Shown here: positions 18,299 through 27,176 of the stretch, in pieces | How positions within the stretch are numbered: position 1 is the first letter of the stretch | How the letters are laid out: each line of letters starts with the position of its first letter | Assembly: GCF_016612505.1 (NCBI RefSeq) | Contig: NZ_JAENRR010000022.1 | Location: 1 to 64,000, forward strand | Reading direction: 5' to 3' | Length of the DNA: 64,000 nt | Source: Carboxylicivirga marina | Lineage (GTDB): Bacteria; Bacteroidota; Bacteroidia; Bacteroidales; Marinilabiliaceae | Notes under the pieces: generated by a model | Databases searched by the model: none | Told to the model about the DNA's origin: nothing | Seen by the model: the letters and a program-made list of their open reading frames with translations, nothing else | Position numbers and translations under genes: made by a program

Positions 18299-18877
18299 AT
18301 GAGAAGTTTGCTGATTGTTTTATTAGTTGTACTTAATTCCGCCTGCAGTGTGATTGAATATAGCACGCTTTATGAAGCTGATGTAGATTTCTCGAAGTAT
18401 AAAACTTTCAATGTCCTATTATTTGCAGAAGATGGTGCTTTCGATAACGAAAATTCGATTATAAGTACCGCGAACTTGCCGCAAATACGTAAAAGTTTCA
18501 CAAGCCAAGCTGAACTACGAGGGCTCGTTTTCAAAGAGCATAAACCAGATATTTATATTTTATATTCTATCTGCGATGACTATAATAAAGCGTATAAGAA
18601 CAGACGAAGATATTCATCTGGTGACATCATGTGGTATCGTTCACTTAGAGGGTTTCAGATGTTCGGGATGAAATTTAATCGGGCTAACGAAGATGTTATT
18701 CCTCCCGATCCGCATATTGGCCAGTTGAAATTGATGTTTGTCGATCGTAAATCTAAAAAAATCATATGGGTGGGTGAGGCCGAAGGAGAAAGATCCGATA
18801 GTCCTGAAGAAGCAGAAAAACGAATTAACACCATAACCAAAAATCTTTTTGAGCAATGTCCTTATCCAATTAAATGA
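18299..18877 (+). CDS. DUF4136 domain lipoprotein
   Basis: 192 residues: lipoprotein signal ending NSAC (Cys16), then YEADVDFSKYKTFNVL, the standard start of DUF4136 ('v..d...dFs.YkTf.w'), and the later LMFVDRKSKKIIWVGEAEG, matching the family's 'l.vdl.d..t.kliWrG.a.g' strand. It lies 24 bases behind the DUF5723 gene. The function of DUF4136 is not known; the proteins are periplasmic or outer-membrane lipoproteins. Confidence 0.8.
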   Translation: MRSLLIVLLVVLNSACSVIEYSTLYEADVDFSKYKTFNVLLFAEDGAFDNENSIISTANLPQIRKSFTSQAELRGLVFKEHKPDIYILYSICDDYNKAYKNRRRYSSGDIMWYRSLRGFQMFGMKFNRANEDVIPPDPHIGQLKLMFVDRKSKKIIWVGEAEGERSDSPEEAEKRINTITKNLFEQCPYPIK

Positions 18878-19115
18878 TTGGTGATATCTAACTAGGAAAT
18901 TAATATAACCTTCTTTAAAAAAAAGTTTGGAAAGAATTTAGGGAATAAATACGCCTCAAATAATTGCTAATTTAAAAGGCATATAGAAAATGAGCTTCTG
19001 CTATATTATTGTGCAACAGGGTAAAGGAATATTTAGCTCAAATGAATGGTCCGAAATGCTTGTTATATTGCAGAAATTGCATTGTTTTGTGCCGTAAATT
19101 ATAAACTGATAGACC

Positions 19116-19631
19116 ATGTTAGGAAAATACATTCGATTAATATTAGCCATACTTATTACTGCATTATCCGTTTTTCTTTTTATCAATAGCTTTGTAGGCT
19201 TAGGCGTTGTTGCGGTTATAATCTCTTCTTTATTAATTCTTTTTCACTTCAAAAATGAAATGAACCTGTTGGCCTTCATTTTTATCAGGAAAAGCAAGTT
19301 CTCAACTGTTGAGGGGATACTTAATAAAGTAAAGCACCCAGAGCGCATGATAAAGAGCCAGGAAGCCTATTATTACTACCTATTAGGTTTAACTCAGGCT
19401 CAAACACACCAACCTGCTTTGGCCGAAAAGAGTTTTAAGAAAGCTTTATCGACCGGTCTTCGCTTGAAAAGTGATCAAGCAATGGCAAAGCTAAATCTTG
19501 CAGGTTTCTATTTGGCCAAACGTAATAAAAAGTTGGCAAAAATTCATATACAGGAGGCGAAGAAACTAGACAAACAGAAGATGCTAACAGCTCAAATAAG
19601 AGAAGTAGAACATATGATGAAACGCATCTAA
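19116..19631 (+). CDS. Small membrane protein with TPR-like C-terminus
   Basis: 171 residues: two transmembrane helices (about 7-26 and 29-46) followed by a basic, helical region in which at least two TPR-like repeats can be seen (YYYLLGLTQAQTHQPALAEKSFKKAL and AKLNLAGFYLAKRNKKLAKIHIQEA, shown here in parts: LGLTQAQ...AEKSFKKA; LNLAGFYLAK...IHIQEAKK). Probably an inner-membrane scaffold with a cytoplasmic TPR. It is monocistronic, with a hairpin terminator after it. Function unknown. Confidence 0.62.
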   Translation: MLGKYIRLILAILITALSVFLFINSFVGLGVVAVIISSLLILFHFKNEMNLLAFIFIRKSKFSTVEGILNKVKHPERMIKSQEAYYYYLLGLTQAQTHQPALAEKSFKKALSTGLRLKSDQAMAKLNLAGFYLAKRNKKLAKIHIQEAKKLDKQKMLTAQIREVEHMMKRI

Positions 19632-19997
19632 TACGATTTCAGCATTTATTTATAATTCAATTGCATACAGCGGCCACTTCTTTTAAAGAGGTGGCCGCTT
19701 TGGTATATAAAAGTATCTCTTTGCTTTTATGTTTTTTTTAAAGTCCTGTATTCCGCGTATCTGCAAAGTTATCTTGAGATATTTAAGTGCACTTATCATG
19801 AGTGTACATTGGATTATAAACAACCCGATGATTGATGAGAAGTGCTTTTTAAGGAAAGGCTGCAAAACTTTTCAAAACAAATAGTGGGAATTAATTGCTA
19901 TTTAGTATAGATTTGGTAATAAGCTTTTACGGACCAGGAAGCTACTTTTAATTGACCAAACTAATTGTAGCTACCAAAGCAAAGACCTAACATCAAC
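19632..19997. other. 366-bp region upstream of the metal operon
   Basis: Holds the hairpin at 19669-19699 and a match to the -7 element, TAGATTTG, at 19908-19915 (no good -33 partner seen). Between that and the first gene lies a 6-bp inverted repeat, AGCTAC at 19940-19945 and GTAGCT at 19967-19972, which could be a leader hairpin or operator. I do not recognise a Zur box by eye. Confidence 0.35.
19669..19699 (+). terminator. Hairpin terminator
   Basis: AGCGGCCAC at 19669-19677 pairs with GTGGCCGCT at 19691-19699, and the pairing can extend inward. Only a short T run follows, so termination may be partial. Confidence 0.65.
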
Positions 19998-20951
19998 ATG
20001 TACGAAACTTTTAACCTGTTTGCAGCTATTGCTCTTGCTATTTTCATAGAGGCCATGCCATTTCTGGTAATTGGAGCCCTCTTTTCATCGTTTATTGAAG
20101 TCTTTGTTTCAACCCAACGTCTATTGGGGATGGTACCAAAAAATATCGCTGGAGGCCTGGCACTGGGTATTGGCTCAGGCTTTGTTTTGCCAACTTGCGA
20201 ATGTGGTGTTGTACCTATTGTTCGTCGTTTAATGAGTAAAGGTGTACCACCTTATATTGCCATTGCTTATATGTTGGCTGCTCCAATTGTTAATCCGGTG
20301 GTATTGGCGTCCACTTATATCGCCTTTAGAGGGAGTTTTTCAATGGTATTCGCGCGCATAGGTTTGGCAGTTATAGTAGCTGCTATTGTTGCGCTTATAT
20401 CGCGCCAAATGGCTTCGGTTGTCAAGCCGTTGAAAGTCCGGTCCGACAAACATGATTGTGATAATCCGAATCATACACACATCCATCAACATGAGCATTC
20501 GCATGATCATACTCATAACCATACACATGAGCCACTGGGAAAAAAAATAGTATCTACTTTTCGGCATGCGGCTGTTGAGTTTATGGATATGGGTAAATAT
20601 CTTATTTTAGGTGCTTTAATTGCTGCCGCTTTTAAAACCTTTTTGCCTGAGAATGCAATGGCGTATTTTAGTGGTAATCTGGCTCTCTCTATTGCGGGCA
20701 TGATGTTGTTAGCTATACTCTTATCTATCTGTTCAGAGGCTGATGCCTTTGTGGCGGCTTCTTTTGTTGGATTTCCGGTTGCTGCCCAATTAGCGTTTAT
20801 TGGCATAGGACCAATGGTTGACTTAAAACTTATTGGTATGTATGGTATCACTTTTAAACGCTTAATGGTAGTAAGCTTGTTAGTTGTTCCTTTTATAATC
20901 ATTTATCTGGCCTCCTTATTAATCGGAAGTTTGGATTTATTAAGCTTTTAA
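19998..20951 (+). CDS. SO_0444-like Cu/Zn permease (PF03773 permease family) with His-rich loop
   Basis: 317 residues with about eight membrane helices in two bundles. The first bundle carries LPTCECGVVP (Cys67, Cys69), the hallmark of the SO_0444/ArsP-type permease family, and the second bundle has SICSEADAF. The loop between them is very rich in His (about residues 152-177, some ten His alternating with Thr, Asn and Asp, preceded by a Cys), a typical zinc or copper collecting segment in the cytosol. Relatives are described as copper/zinc efflux permeases. It is the first gene of a co-directional metal-related series and lies 15 bases ahead of a TIGR03943-like protein, its usual partner. Confidence 0.82.
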   Translation: MYETFNLFAAIALAIFIEAMPFLVIGALFSSFIEVFVSTQRLLGMVPKNIAGGLALGIGSGFVLPTCECGVVPIVRRLMSKGVPPYIAIAYMLAAPIVNPVVLASTYIAFRGSFSMVFARIGLAVIVAAIVALISRQMASVVKPLKVRSDKHDCDNPNHTHIHQHEHSHDHTHNHTHEPLGKKIVSTFRHAAVEFMDMGKYLILGALIAAAFKTFLPENAMAYFSGNLALSIAGMMLLAILLSICSEADAFVAASFVGFPVAAQLAFIGIGPMVDLKLIGMYGITFKRLMVVSLLVVPFIIIYLASLLIGSLDLLSF

Positions 20952-20966
20952 AGTATGCAAGTAACT

Positions 20967-22064
20967 ATGCGAAAAATATATGGGATAATAGAGACGGGTT
21001 TCTTACTGTTGGTTGGTGTCTTTACGCTTTGGTTGTCCTTATCCGAAAAGTATGCATTGTTGATGAATGAAAACTTCCGGTGGCTAACTTTTGCCGGTTC
21101 CATATTAATTCTCATTATAGGTATCACTTCATTGTTTAAGTCACCCAAAAGTAACATTGTCAATATTTTGTTTTTTGGTGTACTATTACTCGTTGTTTTA
21201 ATTGGCAAACCCTATGTACCAAATGAGAGTACAATCAATCCTTCAGAACACTTTATGCAGGCTGGTTTATGGGATCAAATAGACCAATCACGCTTTCCAA
21301 AAGAAGAGTTACGCACTTTGTCTACTACAGAGGCTGATAAGGTATACAATAAAGGAAGGTCATTTACAACTGTTGGTGTTGTTAAGCGACTTGATGAATT
21401 AGATGGACATGGTAGCTTTGCACTTATGTCCACCTTTATGTACTGCTGTGTGGCTGATATGTTCGGTACAGGTTTCAGAGTCCCAAGTGAGAAGTTTGCT
21501 GATCTTGAAGATGGACAAATGGTAATGATAAGTGGAGAGTTAATAAATGAAGAAATGCCCATTGAACTGCCTAACTTCAGGTTTGGCAGAGCGATGATCT
21601 CCTCTATCAACCAAAACTATTACCTTAAAGCTGAGAATATAATGACTTATAATCGATTGGATCAACTACCTCTGCTATCGGAATTAATTAGTAAGGGTGA
21701 AAGGATACAATTGTTTAATGCAGCACTTGAAAAAACGGGCCTGATCGAAGAATTGGCTGGTAGTGAAAGTTTTACATTGTTTATTCCGGTTGATAAAGCC
21801 ATTGAGAACTTAGAAACTCCACTAGATCAATTATCGGTCAGGAACTTAAAGAAGTTTTTGAAGGCACACATTGTTGAAGGGAAGTTATTTAGTAAGGATT
21901 TAAAAGAATTTGATCAATTAGAGACGATAAGCGGTAAGGATATATCGATTAGTTTTAAACCTGCCCGGCATAAAGTGAACGAGTCACGTGTTCTCTTTGA
22001 GGATACCGAAGCCCAAAATGGAGTGATTCACTATATCTATCCGGCTTTAACGGAATCAAACTAA
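20967..22064 (+). CDS. TIGR03943-like permease partner fused to a fasciclin (FAS1) domain
   Basis: About 365 residues (start at 20967; an ATG at 20955 is also in frame). N-terminus: two to three membrane helices (about 6-26, 40-58 and 65-80). Then comes the DUF1980/TIGR03943 C-domain, with TVGVVKRLDE and the conserved STFMYCCVADMFG (Cys160-Cys161) and GFRVPSEKF. From about residue 234 to the end there is a FAS1 domain: LFNAALEKTGLIEEL, FTLFIPVDKAIENL, NLKKFLKAHIVEGK and the closing NGVIHYIYPAL. TIGR03943 proteins normally stop before this, so the fusion is unusual. FAS1 domains mediate adhesion or protein contacts outside the cytosol. The family occurs with PF03773 permeases, as it does here. 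Confidence 0.78.
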   Translation: MRKIYGIIETGFLLLVGVFTLWLSLSEKYALLMNENFRWLTFAGSILILIIGITSLFKSPKSNIVNILFFGVLLLVVLIGKPYVPNESTINPSEHFMQAGLWDQIDQSRFPKEELRTLSTTEADKVYNKGRSFTTVGVVKRLDELDGHGSFALMSTFMYCCVADMFGTGFRVPSEKFADLEDGQMVMISGELINEEMPIELPNFRFGRAMISSINQNYYLKAENIMTYNRLDQLPLLSELISKGERIQLFNAALEKTGLIEELAGSESFTLFIPVDKAIENLETPLDQLSVRNLKKFLKAHIVEGKLFSKDLKEFDQLETISGKDISISFKPARHKVNESRVLFEDTEAQNGVIHYIYPALTESN

Positions 22065-22097
22065 AATGGAGAATTGAAACCAAACAATCTTAAATAT

Positions 22098-22943
22098 ATG
22101 AATTACGTCAGACGTATATTAAAGCATCCCCTTTTCATCTTTATAATATGTGGCACAGCCTTGTATTTTATTTATGAGGCAGTTGGGCAATTTGTTGAGA
22201 ATACTAATAAAAAGGTAGTTGTTACCAATGCACAAATTGACTTGTTACGTGAAGACTACTTGCGTACCTGGAATCGTTATCCTACTGAAGAAGAAATGCA
22301 GAACCAGATTTACGGTCATGTGATGGATGAAATCTTCTACAAAGAGGCGGTGAATATGGGACTTGATAAATCGGATGTAGCAGTCAAGAAACGTTTGCGT
22401 CAGTTAATGGAAATGATGCTTGACGATTATTCAACTGTTTATGCCACTGAGCAGCAGTTGCGCGATTACCTGACGGCTAATCCTGATAAATTCAGAGATG
22501 ATTCCAGGATCACTTTTTCTCAATTATATTTCGATAAGGACGACAAGGAAACTGCAATTGAGGTGTTGGAAAAGCTTAAGAAAGGTGCTGGAATTGAGCA
22601 ACATCAAAAGTATAGCTTAATGATGCTACCCATTGATTTTGCATCAGAAACAATGACGAATGTGGCTCGTAAAACTGGAAGGGAGTTTGCCGATCAGGTG
22701 TTTAAACTTAAAGAACAAGAGTGGGTAGGACCTGTAGCATCGGTTTATGGCTGGCATTTAGTTCGTATTGAAAAGATACAAAAAGGAGAGGTGCCTGATT
22801 TAAACGAGGTATGGGACATTGTTGAGCGCGAATGGACGGCTAAACAAAAAGCGCTGAAGAAGAAGGAAGAGTATGCCTTAATGCGCAAGCAGTATAAGGT
22901 TGTTTTTGAAGATTCAAAAATAACTCCCCGAGATGATAGCTAA
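22098..22943 (+). CDS. Membrane-anchored parvulin-type peptidyl-prolyl isomerase
   Basis: About 281 residues from the ATG at 22098; a TTG at 22074 would only lengthen the cytosolic end. One N-terminal membrane anchor (about 10-30, LFIFIICGTALYFIY). A SurA-N-like helical segment follows (YPTEEEMQNQ, DEIFYKEAVNMGLDKSD, VKKRLRQLMEMML), then a parvulin-like domain whose end is recognisable: EFADQVFKL...WVGPVASVYGWHLVRIEK. The enzyme would act in the periplasm on folding of exported proteins. In this operon it probably serves the neighbouring membrane or exported proteins; PPIases next to HupE/UreJ-like genes are something I recall from other genomes but cannot verify here. Confidence 0.78.
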   Translation: MNYVRRILKHPLFIFIICGTALYFIYEAVGQFVENTNKKVVVTNAQIDLLREDYLRTWNRYPTEEEMQNQIYGHVMDEIFYKEAVNMGLDKSDVAVKKRLRQLMEMMLDDYSTVYATEQQLRDYLTANPDKFRDDSRITFSQLYFDKDDKETAIEVLEKLKKGAGIEQHQKYSLMMLPIDFASETMTNVARKTGREFADQVFKLKEQEWVGPVASVYGWHLVRIEKIQKGEVPDLNEVWDIVEREWTAKQKALKKKEEYALMRKQYKVVFEDSKITPRDDS

Positions 22944-22969
22944 TTGTTAACGACCTAAATGTACCGAAG

Positions 22970-25243
22970 ATGACAAAACTGTTGGCCAACTTCTTAACAC
23001 TACACTTATTCGATAATGCATACCTAAAGTCCTTGAATAATGGTTTGCGACCAATACTTTTATTAATTGTGATTTTTTGCTTTAGTTCACCTGAACTATA
23101 TGCCGATGATCCAGGTATTGCTAAAGTACGACTGATTCAAAAAAGCGATACCACTTATATATTTGAAGTCGATATACCTCAGGTATTTCTAGGTTCATTT
23201 AAAGAGCCGATATTGCCGCAAGGATTTAACATTTCTACGCCTTCGAGGGAGTTTCAATCAGAATGGGTTACACTAAAAGCTGAGATAAGTTCGTCTAACC
23301 GTGGTTTTGAAGCAGAAGATGTATTGCTTTTGCCTTGGGCCAGAAATGCTGTAGATATCACTGCACAATGGTTAGATGGCAAAACTTTTAAAGGTTTTTT
23401 CACACGCACGCTTAATGGCATTCATGTGCCGCTTAATCAGATTATGGAGGTGCAATATAGTACCACCGACTTGCTAAAAACATATTTTGTAACGGGTTTG
23501 AAACATTATGGATTTAAATGGATTCATGTACTATTTGTATTGTGTTTGGTCTTAGCCATGCCAAATCGTAAAGCCTACCGCATGTTGCTTTATTTTGCAC
23601 TGGGACAAATGACTGCCATGCTTTTGGCCGAAATGCGCATCATTGGTTTTGAACTGCTGTTTGGTGATTTGGTTGTTTTATTATTAGTTATTTATACTTC
23701 ATATCATTTATATCGGGCAAAGAAGGCTCCTTATCTTCCAGCTTTAATCTTTTTTACGGCTTTGATTCATGGTTTGTCATTTGGTAATGAATTACAAACT
23801 GAGAACCTCTTGATGACACAAAGAATACAGGCGATGTTTGCTTTTAACTTAGCCATTGATTTAGGTAACTATAGCCTTGGTAGCTTGTTGCTTATTGTTG
23901 TTTATAGAATTAAAAGAATTTCCTTAAGAAGCACTTATTTACCAATGATAACAGGCAGTTTGGCGGTTTTTTGTATCCTGTTTCTTTTTGAGGATAATAT
24001 TTTGGCGGATAAAAAGCAAACGCTTGATTTTCAGAACTCAGGACAAGAGGTGATGGTTCAAACCTCGACAAATAACCCCATTGAAGGCGCAACAGGTGTA
24101 TCAAAAAGCAAAGGTTTTATGACATCACCAATCATGGTTTTCCTCTCGGTAGAGCCTTATGAAGCTCGTAAAGAAATCCTGATTAAAGGGAGTGAACTTG
24201 TCCGGATTCTTAAGTTAAAAACCAAAAAAAATATGATTCCTGCTGAGCAACAAGAAGAAATTAAAGCAAGGCTGGAGCAACTCATAAGTACATCGGATAC
24301 CACCTATATCAATAATCATCAAATTAAAGCTGAAAAGGTTAATGTTAATTTTGTGACACTGGGCAGGGGCGGAGTTAGCATCAAAGAAACGGCAGTTGAC
24401 GAAGATATAAATGAAGCCATTATTGGCATTTCGCTTAATTATCTGATGGATGATTATCCTGATTCAATTCGTTTTGCATGGCATCTGTTTCCTGATAATC
24501 ATGAGATAGATTTGTCAATGGTAGATCCTCATGCAACTTCTGCAGATATACTATGTCCCGATAATAATATGGTAACATGGGAAAGCCGCATCAAAGGCTT
24601 TAAGGTTCCTGCCATTGAACCTATTGAAGTAAAGAACAGACCCATACCCATCGTGTCCTATGGCTTATGGTTGATTTTGGCGATTGTGTTCATCATCCTT
24701 TGGTACTATCGAAGAGAAAAATTAGAAGGAACAAAAAATCGTATATGCCTTTTATCACTACTCATACTTGGCTTTGCTTTATTCCCTTTTGCCAGACCAG
24801 TATTGGCAATGAATGCCATTTCTCATGGAAAACCTTCCGTAGAGAAGGGTGAGAGATTATTGGGTGACTTGCTCACCAATGTGTATCGTGCTTTTGATCG
24901 AAAGCAGGAAGATGTGGTATATGACCGTTTAGCTATGAGTGTTACAAACGAACAGTTGGTAGAAATTTACTTGCAGAATCGAGAGTCAATGGCTTTGGAA
25001 AATAGAGGAGGAGCTAGGGCTACTGTGGATGAGGTGAATATAACCGAGTTACATAAATTAAGTAAACTGGAAACCAATATTTATAAGGTCGATATCGAAT
25101 GGAAAGTCCGAGGTTCAGTGAATCATTTTGGACATACACATTATCGACAAAATAAATACAGGGCATTAGTCACTTTTATCATTGAGAAGAACGTATGGAA
25201 AATAAGTGATATAGAAATTCTGGATGCCAGACGTTTGTATTAA
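22970..25243 (+). CDS. HupE/UreJ-like membrane protein with large extra-membrane domains
   Basis: 757 residues. A signal-like segment (about 28-45, ending LYADDPG) leads an exported domain (about 50-165), then a HupE/UreJ-like bundle of six or more helices (about 170-345) with the family features GLKHYGFKWIHVLFVL at its start and ALIHGLSFG later. A second exported region (about 350-560) and two more helices (about 565-620) precede a C-terminal domain of about 130 residues rich in charged and aromatic residues. HupE and UreJ are nickel permeases of about 200 residues; this extended form is a different subgroup, so metal specificity is uncertain. The position between metal-handling genes supports a transport or metal-sensing role. 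Confidence 0.7.
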   Translation: MTKLLANFLTLHLFDNAYLKSLNNGLRPILLLIVIFCFSSPELYADDPGIAKVRLIQKSDTTYIFEVDIPQVFLGSFKEPILPQGFNISTPSREFQSEWVTLKAEISSSNRGFEAEDVLLLPWARNAVDITAQWLDGKTFKGFFTRTLNGIHVPLNQIMEVQYSTTDLLKTYFVTGLKHYGFKWIHVLFVLCLVLAMPNRKAYRMLLYFALGQMTAMLLAEMRIIGFELLFGDLVVLLLVIYTSYHLYRAKKAPYLPALIFFTALIHGLSFGNELQTENLLMTQRIQAMFAFNLAIDLGNYSLGSLLLIVVYRIKRISLRSTYLPMITGSLAVFCILFLFEDNILADKKQTLDFQNSGQEVMVQTSTNNPIEGATGVSKSKGFMTSPIMVFLSVEPYEARKEILIKGSELVRILKLKTKKNMIPAEQQEEIKARLEQLISTSDTTYINNHQIKAEKVNVNFVTLGRGGVSIKETAVDEDINEAIIGISLNYLMDDYPDSIRFAWHLFPDNHEIDLSMVDPHATSADILCPDNNMVTWESRIKGFKVPAIEPIEVKNRPIPIVSYGLWLILAIVFIILWYYRREKLEGTKNRICLLSLLILGFALFPFARPVLAMNAISHGKPSVEKGERLLGDLLTNVYRAFDRKQEDVVYDRLAMSVTNEQLVEIYLQNRESMALENRGGARATVDEVNITELHKLSKLETNIYKVDIEWKVRGSVNHFGHTHYRQNKYRALVTFIIEKNVWKISDIEILDARRLY

Positions 25244-25300
25244 AATGATTAAAGCGATTATATCTGTTAATAGATAAACTAAAACGAAACCTAAACCAAC

Positions 25301-25966
25301 ATGATAGAACTTAGCAATCTGGAATTCCATTACCCTGGGTCTGATTTCAAGCTGAAAATTGATGCACTTAACATATCAAGGGGGAGTACTACTGCTGTTA
25401 TCGGACAAAGCGGTTCGGGTAAAACAACACTTTTAAACCTGATTGCTGGCATTTTGGAGCCTTTTAGTGGGAGTGTAAAAGTGGGTAATACCGATGTATG
25501 TCTTCTATCTGATAAAGCCAGGCGCAACTTTAGAATTAAAGATATTGGGTTTGTTTTTCAGGATTTTAGACTGATATCTTATTTAAATGGTTTAGATAAT
25601 ATTCTTTTACCTTTCAAAATAAACGATAGTATCCAGTTAAATGGCGAAACGAATATCTGGATTAAAAATATTGCCCACGAAATGGGAATAGAAAATAAAC
25701 TTGGAAAATACCCTCATCAGCTGTCACATGGCGAAAAGCAGCGATTAGCCATTTGCAGAGCATTGGTTGCAAGGCCATCCATTATTCTTGCCGACGAACC
25801 AACAGGTAACCTTGATCCGAATAACAAAACGAACATCATGAACCTGCTCTTCGCATATGCCAGAAAAAACAACGCTACCCTTGTTACTGTAACGCATGAT
25901 TACGATATGTTAAAGGACTTTGATTCCATAATTGATTTTAACGATTTAACAATTGATAAGGTATGA
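25301..25966 (+). CDS. ABC transporter ATP-binding protein, MacB/LolD type
   Basis: 221 residues, the size of LolD/MacB/FtsE ATPases. Walker A GQSGSGKTT (35-43), Q-loop FVFQDFRL, signature LSHGEKQR (His replaces the usual second Gly of LSGGE), Walker B ILADEPTGNLD and H-loop VTHD. The stop codon overlaps the start of the permease gene (25963-25966, ATGA), indicating translational coupling. This ATPase class drives FtsX-type permeases, which are mostly mechanotransmission or lipoprotein-moving systems, but a related pair takes part in zinc uptake in Vibrio (ZrgABCDE, from memory). Confidence 0.88.
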   Translation: MIELSNLEFHYPGSDFKLKIDALNISRGSTTAVIGQSGSGKTTLLNLIAGILEPFSGSVKVGNTDVCLLSDKARRNFRIKDIGFVFQDFRLISYLNGLDNILLPFKINDSIQLNGETNIWIKNIAHEMGIENKLGKYPHQLSHGEKQRLAICRALVARPSIILADEPTGNLDPNNKTNIMNLLFAYARKNNATLVTVTHDYDMLKDFDSIIDFNDLTIDKV

Positions 25967-27141
25967 TTCAGAGTTTGTATTTGGGACTAAAATATTTACA
26001 ATACCACATCTATCGTACAATCATACTGATAGGAGCAATAGGTGTGATATTATATTTGCCTCTGGGTCTTGGGAGACTTATAAGCGAAAGTGAAACACAG
26101 ATGATGGCACGTGCCGATGCCACTCCCTTAATAATCGGGGCAAAAGACAATGCTACTGATTTAGTGATTAATAGTATTTATTTTGAGCAATGCAATGTAG
26201 AGCAAATTACTTTTAGCAAAGCAAATGAACTCGATAGGCTTGGCTTTGGTTATTCCATTCCGTTTATATCTGTTTTTAATGCTAGAAACTATCCGATTGT
26301 TGGTACTACCCTAGATTATTTTAGATTCAGAAATTTAGATATTGAAGAGGGGCATAATTTACAGTTTGTTGGCGAATGTGTTTTAGGGGCATTGGTTGCA
26401 GAAAGCCTCAATCTAGGCCCGGGAGATAGTCTGGTTTCTTCACCTGACAATTTCCTTGATTTAGCTGGTTCCTACCCATTGCAGATGAAAGTGGTAGGAG
26501 TATTAAAAACATCAAATACTCCAGATGACCGGGCGGTTTTTACCGATTTGAAAACGAACTGGGTAATTATGGGACTGGGACATGGGCATGAAGATATGAC
26601 TGAGGTTAAAGATCCTACTTTAATTCTCGAACAAGATAGTACAAGTATTACGGCAAGTGCCAAGTTGTTTATTTACAACAAGATTGATGGTGAGAAATTG
26701 GAGAGCTTCCATTTTCATGGCGATAAAAGTAATTTTCCGATCACCTCGATACTATTTATACCCGATAATCATAAAGCTGCCACACTTCTACGGGGGCGCT
26801 ATAAAACAGATATTATACAAGAGCAGATATTAATTCCGTCTGAAGTTATTGCTAACTTACTTGAAAATATATTCAGAATAAAGCACATCTTCAATACTGT
26901 ATTTATTCTTGTTGGGTTTGCAACATTATTGATATTAAGCTTGATAATCGTATTGACGCTTCGATTGAGAAAGAAGGAGTTGTATACTATGTTTACCATA
27001 GGTTCGAGTAAAACCAAAACCTTCGAAATTGTAGTGTCCGAGCTGTTAGTCATTATAGTCGGAAGCCTTATGCTTGCAGCTGCATTGTATGCTATATCAG
27101 GCTACTTTGTAGAGAGTTTTATTCAACAATTTATTTTATAA
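25963..27141 (+). CDS. FtsX/MacB-type ABC transporter permease
   Basis: 392 residues with the MacB/FtsX topology: one N-terminal membrane helix (about 15-35), a large periplasmic domain (about 40-295) and three C-terminal helices (about 305-335, 350-365 and 370-388). The last part has LRLRKKELYTMFTIGSSKTKTFEIVVSE, the usual coupling segment of FtsX-like permeases (stretches: RKKELYTMFTIGSS). It overlaps the ATPase gene by four bases and precedes a ZnuA-like lipoprotein by 35 bases, so the three probably form one transporter. Confidence 0.82.
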   Translation: MIQSLYLGLKYLQYHIYRTIILIGAIGVILYLPLGLGRLISESETQMMARADATPLIIGAKDNATDLVINSIYFEQCNVEQITFSKANELDRLGFGYSIPFISVFNARNYPIVGTTLDYFRFRNLDIEEGHNLQFVGECVLGALVAESLNLGPGDSLVSSPDNFLDLAGSYPLQMKVVGVLKTSNTPDDRAVFTDLKTNWVIMGLGHGHEDMTEVKDPTLILEQDSTSITASAKLFIYNKIDGEKLESFHFHGDKSNFPITSILFIPDNHKAATLLRGRYKTDIIQEQILIPSEVIANLLENIFRIKHIFNTVFILVGFATLLILSLIIVLTLRLRKKELYTMFTIGSSKTKTFEIVVSELLVIIVGSLMLAAALYAISGYFVESFIQQFIL

Positions 27142-27176
27142 ACTATTGAATTATAACCAAACTTAAATATAAACAA

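Noticed and set aside
20513-20902. Minus-strand open frame of 129 codons
   Set aside because: It lies wholly opposite the metal permease gene, whose motifs (CECG and His-rich loop) are certain.
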